IMG/VR virus record: IMGVR_UViG_3300033149_006503
Span: 1 to 20,521 of that record
Length of the DNA stretch: 20,521 bases
Strand: one strand, 5' to 3'
Origin: a virus
Positions 14,349 to 20,521 of this stretch are shown in pieces (within the stretch, counting starts at the first letter, position 1; every line of letters begins with the position of its first letter). Under the pieces are notes generated by a model. The model worked only from the letters and a program-made list of their open reading frames with translations, was not told the origin of the DNA and searched no databases. A program made the position numbers and the translations under genes.

Positions 14349-15075
14349 CTACGACGATCTGCTCGCGATCACGCTGCCGACTGTAATGCGTGAGATAGGG
14401 GGGGCTGTCATCATCACGACTCGGGAAGACAGCGCCACGGTCGACGTCGCGCGCCGTCACGGCGCACGCGTCTACCGTACACGGGCGTTTCACCGGAACG
14501 GCGCCGCCTTCAACAAGGCCGCTGCGCTCAATGAGCTGGTGAGCGATGAGAGGGAGTGGGATTATCCAGACGTAGACTTGGATGGCTGGGTGATGACGCT
14601 CGATGCTGATATCTATCTGCCCGAAGGGTTCGGTGGGGTGATGCAACGTGAGTTGGAGCGCGGGTGTCTCCATGGCGCACATCGGCTGATGTGTCCCGAT
14701 CTCGCGACCTGGAGGGCAGGCGGCCCTTTTCCGCCGATTCCGTCGCCGCCCCAACTGCCCGGGTTCCTGCATGTCTTCTGGGCACCTCCCGTCGAGGAAC
14801 CATGGTATGACGATTCGTTCGAGCATGCCGGCGCGTACGATACGGCATTTCAGAACCGCTGGCCAAAGGAGCGCAGGCGGCGGTTCAGCATGCCGGTGAT
14901 TCATCTGGGGCGTTTGGGTCAAAACTGGTTCGGCCGACGCACCGCCCGGTGGAGCGGTGAATCCACCGGGGGGCCGGACGCCGAGGCCGTCGAACGCGTC
15001 TGGCGGCAGCACCAGGCCCTGAAAGCCGCTGGCGTTCCCGGCCGAGAGCGCCGGCGGGCGCAGCTGCTCAAGTGA
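14323..15075 (+). CDS. Glycosyltransferase (GT-A fold, DXD motif)
   Basis: This 250-residue GT-A-type transferase has an N-terminal strand (CLITSVNYDDLLAITLP), an N-rich donor loop (RNGAAFNKAAALNELV, about 58-73), and the metal-binding DXD in WVMTLDADIYLP (D94-A-D96). The C-terminus has RFSMPVIHLGRLGQNWFGR, a segment I associate with this type of phage transferase. Unlike the first transferase of the cassette, its metal motif is intact. ATG 14323 lies inside the end of the methyltransferase gene (26-base overlap), with GGAGG at 14306-14310. The longer frame from 14242 would extend further into that gene. The C-terminal tail is Arg-rich. Confidence 0.8.
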   Translation: MECLITSVNYDDLLAITLPTVMREIGGAVIITTREDSATVDVARRHGARVYRTRAFHRNGAAFNKAAALNELVSDEREWDYPDVDLDGWVMTLDADIYLPEGFGGVMQRELERGCLHGAHRLMCPDLATWRAGGPFPPIPSPPQLPGFLHVFWAPPVEEPWYDDSFEHAGAYDTAFQNRWPKERRRRFSMPVIHLGRLGQNWFGRRTARWSGESTGGPDAEAVERVWRQHQALKAAGVPGRERRRAQLLK

Positions 15076-15092
15076 ACGACGGAAGGAGCACC

Positions 15093-15740
15093 ATGAAGCT
15101 CGCTGATCTCATGGATGCGCACAGCGGCACGCGTATATGGATATTCGGCACCGGCCCGTCGCTTGATCTGGTGAATTACGACGACGTCACCGGCCCGCGC
15201 ATCCTGCTTCACCGCGCCGCGTTTCTCAATGAGCTGATCGCGCCCGGGCAGACCTACTGGCTGGTGCTTGACGACTGTTGGGGCATGAAGACCCCGGGCC
15301 CCTGGGATGAGATGCTCGCCCGCGTCCGCGACGGCTCCGCGGGCATCTTCCTGGTCTGCCGCGATCCGCTCGGGGCGATCAAGCGGCCGGTGCCGGCGCC
15401 CAGGGACGTACGTATCATCCGTTTCAACGGCCGTCGGCCGCAGAACGAAGAGGCGCTCACGTATACCAGGCAGGAGGTGGCCGACCGCAATGTCCTCTGG
15501 ACGTGGTCGGGCTCCGCAGGCCCCGCCGTGCACCTCGCGTGGTTCATGGGGGCGGCCGAGATCATGCTCGTCGGATGCGACGGCACCGACGGCCACGCCG
15601 AACGCCTTGCCCGCTATTATGAGACGGGAGCGCGCTCTCGAGGCGGGTTTGGATACCGGCCCGCCTATGACTGCATGATGAAGGCCATCCGGGCCGTGAA
15701 CATACCCTGTCGAACCCTTACCGAGGAGATCTGCGTATGA
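15093..15740 (+). CDS. DUF115/GT42-like protein (possible sialyltransferase-like)
   Basis: This 215-residue protein begins with IWIFGTGPSLD at about residues 15-25. It later carries AAEIMLVGCDGTDGHAERL at about 154-172. The G-x-GPSLD nucleotide-binding loop plus a late LVGxDG segment is the pattern of DUF115 proteins and of GT42 sialyltransferases, which use CMP-activated nonulosonic acids. This suggests transfer of a CMP-linked sugar, but no CMP-sugar synthesis gene lies in the window. ATG 15093 was chosen for AAGGAG at 15083-15088; GTG 15072 is possible. It ends in an ATGA overlap with the tail chaperone gene, so the cassette is coupled to the tail genes downstream. Confidence 0.65.
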   Translation: MKLADLMDAHSGTRIWIFGTGPSLDLVNYDDVTGPRILLHRAAFLNELIAPGQTYWLVLDDCWGMKTPGPWDEMLARVRDGSAGIFLVCRDPLGAIKRPVPAPRDVRIIRFNGRRPQNEEALTYTRQEVADRNVLWTWSGSAGPAVHLAWFMGAAEIMLVGCDGTDGHAERLARYYETGARSRGGFGYRPAYDCMMKAIRAVNIPCRTLTEEICV

Positions 15741-16198
15741 AGACCTTCAAAGATCGGGAAGGAATGAGTTGGGATGTCGACCTGAATGTCGCAGCCGTCA
15801 AGCGGGTTCGCGACCTGGCGGGCGTCGATCTTCTATCCGCGGCCCAAGAGGGGTTTGAGCGGTTGTTCAACGACCCCATCGCCATGGTGGACGCGATCTA
15901 CGCGATCTGCAAACCGCAGGCAGAGGAGCGCAAAATCAGCGACGAGGAGTTCGGCCGACGTATGGCCGGTGACAGCATCGATGATGCCTACACCGCGTTC
16001 TTGGAGGAATTTCCAAATTTTTTCCAGAACCCCCTGCGCCGCAAGCTCATGAGGCAGACGGTCGAGAAGGTGCAGGCGGTCGAGCGGCGGGCGCTGAAGA
16101 TGTCCGAGAAGATATTGGGCAGCGCGGCGCTCGAGGACAAGATCAACGAGGTCCTGGAGGAGGCGAGGCGGCGGGCGCTCGGGGAATCTGGAGGCTGA
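15737..16198 (+). CDS. Tail assembly chaperone (GpG-like)
   Basis: This 153-residue acidic helical protein is typical of the first tail assembly chaperone, which coats the tape measure protein before tube polymerisation and is not part of the virion. Its pattern is clear: FKDREGMSWDVDLNVAAVKR, then LFNDPIAMVDAIYAICKPQ, EEFGRRMAGDSIDDAYTAFL and EFPNFFQNPLRRK. It starts by ATGA overlap with the cassette's last gene. The gene directly before the tape measure normally makes a second, frameshifted product, and the -1 frame here does hold a matching T-like segment. Two possible slippery sites lie at 16015-16024. Confidence 0.85.
   Translation: MKTFKDREGMSWDVDLNVAAVKRVRDLAGVDLLSAAQEGFERLFNDPIAMVDAIYAICKPQAEERKISDEEFGRRMAGDSIDDAYTAFLEEFPNFFQNPLRRKLMRQTVEKVQAVERRALKMSEKILGSAALEDKINEVLEEARRRALGESGG
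16015..16024 (+). other. Candidate -1 slippery sequence in the tail chaperone gene
   Basis: In the chaperone frame this reads cca-aat-ttt-ttc. It contains both A-AAT-TTT and T-TTT-TTC, each fitting the X-XXY-YYZ rule for -1 slippage. The -1 frame is open from 15985 to the T-like stop at 16479. Against it, the site is about 170 bases before the chaperone stop, and the -1 translation up to 16180 looks like out-of-frame sequence. A site nearer the stop would fit known phages better, but none of canonical form is seen there. Confidence 0.35.
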
Positions 16199-16479
16199 TC
16201 TACGAACTCGCCGGCATCGTCGGGCTGAATCCGGATCCCTTCACGCTCAGAGAACTTGTATGGATGAGCGAGGGGCGGCGGCGCGATGCATTCGACCGCT
16301 CGGCGCCGATCACGGCAATCGTGGCCAACGTCTACCGAGATGCGAAAGCGCGTCCAAGTCCCTTTCGCTTGAGGGATTTTCATCCGCTGCTGCCTGAGAG
16401 CGACACCGAGAGCATCCTGCCGGGCACCCGCGTGCGGGCCGAGAACATCGAAGATCTTAAGGTCTTTCTGGACAGATGA
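16186..16479 (+). CDS. GpT-like tail assembly chaperone extension (probable -1 frameshift product)
   Basis: Read in the -1 frame relative to the chaperone, this stretch codes IWRLIYELAGIVGLNPDPFT, then LRELVWMSEGRRRDAFDRSA and further to a TGA at 16477-16479. That string is the pattern of the second tail chaperone segment seen in many siphophages. No ATG, GTG or TTG occurs in this frame between 15985 and 16264. Starting at ATG 16264 would remove the YELAGIVGLNPDPF core and leave a 71-residue product with a poor ribosome binding site. It is therefore probably joined to the chaperone by programmed frameshifting. The start given is where the conserved sequence begins, not a start codon. Confidence 0.7.
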   Translation: MWRLIYELAGIVGLNPDPFTLRELVWMSEGRRRDAFDRSAPITAIVANVYRDAKARPSPFRLRDFHPLLPESDTESILPGTRVRAENIEDLKVFLDR

Positions 16480-16492
16480 GGGAAATTGAATT

Positions 16493-18883
16493 ATGGCCGT
16501 ATCCGGAGCCGTTCGAGCTGGGCGTGCTTTCGTCGAGCTCTTCGTTGATGATAGCCGGTTCATTCGAGGCCTCCGGCGGGCCAGCGGCCGGCTGAAGGCC
16601 TTCGGCGCGGGCCTCCGCACCGTCGGCTTCGGCATGGCCAAGGCCGCGGCCGGCGTTCTGATTCCGCTCGGCTACGCCGGCAAGGCGTTTGCCGACTTTG
16701 AGCAGCAGATGGCCAACGTCGCCACTATGCTTGACGAGCCTGAAAAACACATGCCCCGCTTGAGGCACGCCGTGCGGGAGATGTCGGTCGAGTTCGGGGA
16801 ATCCACGGAGGCCCTTGCGGGCGGGCTTTACGACATCCTGTCTGCCTCTGTTCCTGCGGAGAAAGCCATCGACGTCCTGCGGGCCTCTGTGAAGGCCGCG
16901 AAGGCGGGGATGACGGACACGAAGACCGCTGCCGACGCGCTCACCACCATCCTCAACAGTTACGGGCTCTCCGGGGAGAAGGCAGCCGACGTCTCGGACC
17001 TGCTGTTCGCCGTCGTCAAGCGCGGCAAGACCACGTTCGCGGAATTGGCCCCCAGTATCGGGATGGTCGCTTCGACCGCAGCCTCAGCGGGCGTCAGCCT
17101 CGAGGAGCTCGGCGCGATGATCGCCACGCTCACGCGGAACGGCGTCCGCACCGAGAACGCCATCACCGCCGTCAACCGCACTATCGCGACCTTCCTGAAA
17201 TCCACGGATGAGTCGCAGGCCTATGCCCGTGAGCTCGGTTTCGAGTTGAATACCACCACGCTCCAAGCGGAGGGTCTGTTCGGGGTCTTCCAGCGCATCA
17301 GCAAACTGCCGCCGGAGGCGATTGCGAAGCTTTTCCCGAACATCCGGGCGCTGCGCGGTGTGATCCCCGCCCTCAAGAACCTGAGGGGATTCGAGAACGA
17401 TCTCGGCATCATGACGAAGCGTGCGGGATTGACCGAAAAGGCGTATAGGAAGATGACCGACACGATAACGCATAAATTCAACCAGATGAAACAGGCGGTG
17501 GCCAGGGCTCTCTCAGACATCGGCGAGGCATTCAAGCCGGTCTTTACAGATATTTTCCAAACGATTCGCGATGCCCTCAAAAAGGTTGGCGAATGGATTG
17601 CCGCCAACGAAGAGATGGTTCTGAGGGCTGCGAAGGTCGCCGCGGCCGTCGGTGCGATCGGCGCCGCCCTGATCGCCTTGGGCGCGGTGATCAAAATTGT
17701 CGGCATCGCTCTCGGAGCCTTCATCGGACTGTTGAAGCTCGCCACCATTGCCATCAAGGGCGTCGGGGCTGCCCTGATTTTTCTAGCGAAAAATCCCATC
17801 GTCCTTCTCGGTGCTGCGATTGCTGCGATCGTTGCTGCCTTTCTCCCCTGGAAACGCATGATGGGCAGTCTTTGTTCGGCCATCTCCGGGCTCATGCCCA
17901 AAGTCCGATCACTTACAAGCGGTATCCGGGAGGCCGCCGATGCTGCGAAAAATGCCACAGGCGAAATCAACAAGATGACCAGCTCGATGACCGGAAAAGA
18001 GTTGAGCAGGCGGAGGCATGCGCTTCGACAGGAGCTTGCTCTCCAACAAAAGAGAAACCAGCAGGCAAAAAAAGCAATAATGCTTGTGTCGAAAGAATTA
18101 GAACCGACACTCTGGCGAAGACAATGGCGATACTTCCATGAGAGCTACGTCGAGATCGACCGATTAGAAAAAAAGCTGGCTGCCTTGCCAAAACCGAAGT
18201 TCTTTGCCATTCCGAGCCTCGCCCAGATGGTGGGAGGCGTCAGAGCTGCACCTGGAAGAGCGATCGGTGTCATGCAGAGGGCGATCGGGAGTTATGCGAA
18301 GAAGAACGCCGAACTCTTCCGCCAGCTCCGACGCCTCGAAGCAGAAGGTATTGCCGAGCCGATGAAAAGAGAGATCGCGCTTACCCGGCTCAATTACGAG
18401 GAGCAAATCCGGCGGGCCAAGAAGGCGGGGCTGGATGTCAGTTTGGTTGAGAAAGCGCGCGAGATGAAGATCGCGCAGATCCGCAAGCGCTATGCGGATG
18501 AGGCGAACGCTGAGAGGCTGCGCGGTGAGAAGGACCTCGCCTATAATATCGCCCGGCTTCGGATCGAGGCGACCAAGACGGGCATCCAGCGCGAATTGGC
18601 GCTTCTCGATCTGGAACGCAGACGGGAACTCGAGCAGGCTAGGGAACTCGGCATGAAGACCGCTCTTATCGAGAAGAAATACGAGCTCCGCCGCAAACTC
18701 GTCGCACAGCCTCAGATCACGACGATGGTGCGCGGAGTCTTCAACCTGAGCAGACTTCAGAGTCTTCAGGCCAGCAGCTTCGGGTTCGAAAAACGCATCG
18801 CCATGGCGACGGAGAAGACAGAGGAGCATACCAGAAAACTTCTAAAAGCGGCTGGCGCCGCCGCCTTGATCTTCGCCAGGTAA
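16493..18883 (+). CDS. Tail tape measure protein
   Basis: This 796-residue protein sets tail length and leaves with the DNA. Residues about 65-320 are the TP901/PhageMin-type conserved region (FADFEQQMANVATMLDEPEK, EMSVEFGESTEALAGGLYDI, TLTRNGVRTENAITAVNRTI). Residues 380-450 are strongly hydrophobic helices (IGAALIALGAVIKIVGIALG onward) that can insert into the host membrane. From about 500 the protein is coiled coil rich in Arg, Glu and Lys. With the usual rule of about 0.15 nm per residue, this length predicts a tail near 120 nm. The start follows GAGGG at 16479-16484. The coiled-coil half contains an A/T-richer patch (about 18040-18190). Confidence 0.93.
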   Translation: MAVSGAVRAGRAFVELFVDDSRFIRGLRRASGRLKAFGAGLRTVGFGMAKAAAGVLIPLGYAGKAFADFEQQMANVATMLDEPEKHMPRLRHAVREMSVEFGESTEALAGGLYDILSASVPAEKAIDVLRASVKAAKAGMTDTKTAADALTTILNSYGLSGEKAADVSDLLFAVVKRGKTTFAELAPSIGMVASTAASAGVSLEELGAMIATLTRNGVRTENAITAVNRTIATFLKSTDESQAYARELGFELNTTTLQAEGLFGVFQRISKLPPEAIAKLFPNIRALRGVIPALKNLRGFENDLGIMTKRAGLTEKAYRKMTDTITHKFNQMKQAVARALSDIGEAFKPVFTDIFQTIRDALKKVGEWIAANEEMVLRAAKVAAAVGAIGAALIALGAVIKIVGIALGAFIGLLKLATIAIKGVGAALIFLAKNPIVLLGAAIAAIVAAFLPWKRMMGSLCSAISGLMPKVRSLTSGIREAADAAKNATGEINKMTSSMTGKELSRRRHALRQELALQQKRNQQAKKAIMLVSKELEPTLWRRQWRYFHESYVEIDRLEKKLAALPKPKFFAIPSLAQMVGGVRAAPGRAIGVMQRAIGSYAKKNAELFRQLRRLEAEGIAEPMKREIALTRLNYEEQIRRAKKAGLDVSLVEKAREMKIAQIRKRYADEANAERLRGEKDLAYNIARLRIEATKTGIQRELALLDLERRRELEQARELGMKTALIEKKYELRRKLVAQPQITTMVRGVFNLSRLQSLQASSFGFEKRIAMATEKTEEHTRKLLKAAGAAALIFAR

Positions 18884-18899
18884 TCGGAGCGACGATAGC

Positions 18900-19745
18900 A
18901 TGGCCATTTCCATCCACGAGGGCTTCAAGAGCCGGGAGCTGACCGACGGCGAATCGCATGAACGTATCTACGTCATTCTCGGAACCGATGATGAGGGCGC
19001 GGCGCTCGCCGCGCTCAAGACCGAGGCACCGAGCACGTCCCACGGCCTTACGCGCGGTGACTGCTCGGTCGAACCTCTGGCTCCCTATGGCGGTCTGATC
19101 CCCGGTGCCTGGCTCGGCACTGCACCGTACCAAAAGGGCGGTAGCGCGAGCGTCGATCAACTGGCCCTCGGCGAAATCGCCATCAGATACGACACCGGCG
19201 GCGGTCAGCAGCACATCACGCAGAGCATCCTGACCGTGAGCACGCATGCACCGCAGGGGAAGACCGCAACGGATCACAAAGGGGCGATCGGGGTTACAAA
19301 GGATTCCGTTGAGGGCTGCGACATCGGCGCGGCGCAATTCCGGTTTACCGCCACCAAGGTCTTTGAGGTTGGGGACCTTCCTGACCCGAATACGCTTGCC
19401 GCCCTCACGTACCGCGTAAACGATGATACCTTTGCGATCACCGACTCGCGGACCGGGCAGACGCTGACGTTCAGCTACGGCGAATGCCTGCTAACGGGCG
19501 TCTCCGGGCCCACGATGCGCGAAGACGGCTACGCTGAACTGGCCTATTCGTTCGCTGCGAGCGGGAATCAAACCGATATAACGATAGGCGATATTACGGG
19601 TATCGCCAAACAGGGATGGCATTATCTTTGGGCCCAGTACGAAGAGACCAAGGACGACAGCGCGAAGCGTCTGGCGACCCGGCCCATCGCGGCCTACGTC
19701 GAAAAGGTCTACCACGAAGGGGATTTCTCAAATCTCGGACTTTGA
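18900..19745 (+). CDS. Tail-tip region structural protein (after tape measure)
   Basis: This 281-residue protein in the slot after the tape measure normally encodes distal tail or baseplate hub parts. It is beta-rich: KSRELTDGESHERIYVILGT at the start, DYDTGGGQQHITQSILTVS-like strands in the middle, and a C-terminal module with GPTMREDGYAELAYSFAASG, GDITGIAKQGWHYLWAQYEE and RPIAAYVEKVYHEGDFSNLG. I recall this last series from hypothetical proteins in similar phage regions, but no named family. Role as a distal tail or tip protein is inferred from position. The start is ATG 18900 with GGAG about ten bases upstream. Confidence 0.72.
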   Translation: MAISIHEGFKSRELTDGESHERIYVILGTDDEGAALAALKTEAPSTSHGLTRGDCSVEPLAPYGGLIPGAWLGTAPYQKGGSASVDQLALGEIAIRYDTGGGQQHITQSILTVSTHAPQGKTATDHKGAIGVTKDSVEGCDIGAAQFRFTATKVFEVGDLPDPNTLAALTYRVNDDTFAITDSRTGQTLTFSYGECLLTGVSGPTMREDGYAELAYSFAASGNQTDITIGDITGIAKQGWHYLWAQYEETKDDSAKRLATRPIAAYVEKVYHEGDFSNLGL

Positions 19746-19748
19746 GTG

Positions 19749-20521
19749 ATGGCGGAGGGGAGAAAAGTCCGGCCGGGTGACGCCTTGTCAATCCGGGCGG
19801 CCGAGTTCAATTCATGGCAGGATGCAGCCCGAGCGATCAATGAACTTGGTCGGTCTCTGAGCGCAGCCGAGCTGCGATCCATCCGGGCGACGGACGTCGT
19901 CTCCATCAGGAATGCCTCCGGCGCCGATCGCGATCGGTTCGAGGTGCTCGGCATCGACGGACCGATCTTCGGGCCGAGCGAAAACGAAGATGAGTTTCAG
20001 AATGCCCCCGCGCTCGATGGCGTCACCCCCACTGCCGATGATCATACGAACAAATTCGTGATTCTGCTGGAGCCGATCCGGGACGCTGAGATCGGGAAGG
20101 CCCTGCTGTCGGGCTACGTCGTCTGCCACCTCAACCTCACCGACGATACGCATTCTTTCGCGGACGTCAGCGACGGGGACCCGACGAAACTGACCAGCGC
20201 CGAGACGGGCGCTGCGCAGATACTCTGGTATGACTCCACGTCGGGCTCCGACTGGGCGATCGTGCGGCTCGGGGTGCCGCCGAGCCCTTTTAGAATATGC
20301 CTCATCGCTCAGAGCGCAGCTAACTACTGCTGGCTCGACGAGGCCGGTGTGGACGATAACCACGAAAGCGAGTTCAGGTTGCACTACGTGGATGACAACG
20401 GCGTTTCGGACGGGACCGAAAGCAGAGGGCTCATCCACTCGGACACCGTGCTGGGTTCGGGGCTGAACCTGGCGCAGATTATCTTCGACCTCATGCCCGA
20501 TGAAACCCTATCGGGCGGACG
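19749..20521 (+). CDS. Partial probable tail/fibre-region protein, runs off the window end
   Basis: An open frame of at least 257 codons starts at ATG 19749 (or GTG 19746, directly after the upstream stop) and is still open at base 20521. The N-terminus reads MAEGRKVRPGDALSIRAAEF, then NSWQDAARAINELGRSL and VVSIRNASGADRDRFEVLGI. Later parts are beta-rich (FVILLEPIRDAEIGKALLSG, WAIVRLGVPPSPF, FRLHYVDDNGVSDG). The RPGD-AAEFNSW-DAA opening and the RNxSGxDRDRFEVLGI segment recall large hypothetical proteins next to tail genes in environmental phage regions. No Shine-Dalgarno is visible, so translation is probably coupled to the previous gene. Function unknown; a tail-tip or fibre role is inferred from position. 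Confidence 0.8.
   Translation, partial: MAEGRKVRPGDALSIRAAEFNSWQDAARAINELGRSLSAAELRSIRATDVVSIRNASGADRDRFEVLGIDGPIFGPSENEDEFQNAPALDGVTPTADDHTNKFVILLEPIRDAEIGKALLSGYVVCHLNLTDDTHSFADVSDGDPTKLTSAETGAAQILWYDSTSGSDWAIVRLGVPPSPFRICLIAQSAANYCWLDEAGVDDNHESEFRLHYVDDNGVSDGTESRGLIHSDTVLGSGLNLAQIIFDLMPDETLSGG

Noticed and set aside
16264-16479. Standalone 71-residue T-like gene from ATG 16264
   Set aside because: This start has a poor ribosome binding site and would cut off the conserved YELAGIVGLNPDPF segment, so the longer -1 frameshift reading is preferred.
1-20521. tRNA genes, CRISPR arrays, insertion sequences, attachment sites
   Set aside because: None seen by eye: no regularly spaced repeats, no transposase, no integrase and no tRNA-like cloverleaf recognised.

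Overview
The window is the packaging, head and tail morphogenesis block of a tailed double-stranded DNA phage or prophage, about 20.5 kb with every credible gene on the + strand. Long antisense frames exist, but they are shadows of GC-rich coding DNA. Gene order is terminase, portal, protease/capsid, decoration, connectors, tail tube, tail chaperones, tape measure, tail tip. The absence of a contractile sheath gene between the connectors and the tube gene points to a non-contractile, siphovirus-like tail. The DNA is GC-rich. Several structural proteins remind me of proteins I associate with prophage-like regions of Planctomycetes and similar environmental bacteria; that host guess is from memory and weak. 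No integrase, repressor, replication, lysis, tRNA, CRISPR or attachment site is visible, so free phage and prophage cannot be told apart.

Layout: (1) 34-2828, packaging: a probable small terminase, a GpA-type large terminase, and a small NrdR-like zinc ribbon in the same frame as the terminase, one TGA away. (2) 2829-3038, the only sizeable non-coding gap, which ends in a strong intrinsic terminator hairpin. (3) 3039-7675, head: a small pre-portal protein, a lambda GpB-type portal, an 825-residue prohead protease/major capsid fusion with a strong internal ribosome binding site that should also give the capsid part alone, and a DUF2190 decoration protein. (4) 7711-10716, connectors and several small unrecognised proteins. 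(5) 10735-11181, tail tube. (6) 11184-15740, six enzymes with no structural gene among them: three glycosyltransferase-like proteins, a radical SAM protein, a class I methyltransferase and a DUF115/GT42-like protein. (7) 15737-20521, tail assembly chaperone with a -1 frame partner, tape measure protein, and two tail-tip region proteins, the last cut by the window end.

Almost every gene start touches, overlaps or lies within about 60 bases of the previous stop, so the block should be read as one long late transcript with translational coupling, broken only by the terminator-bearing gap. The most unusual feature is the six-gene enzyme cassette placed between the tail tube gene and the tail chaperone gene and fully coupled to both. 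The likeliest reading is a glycan or peptide modification pathway made together with the virion, acting on virion proteins or on the host surface; its substrate cannot be read from sequence.
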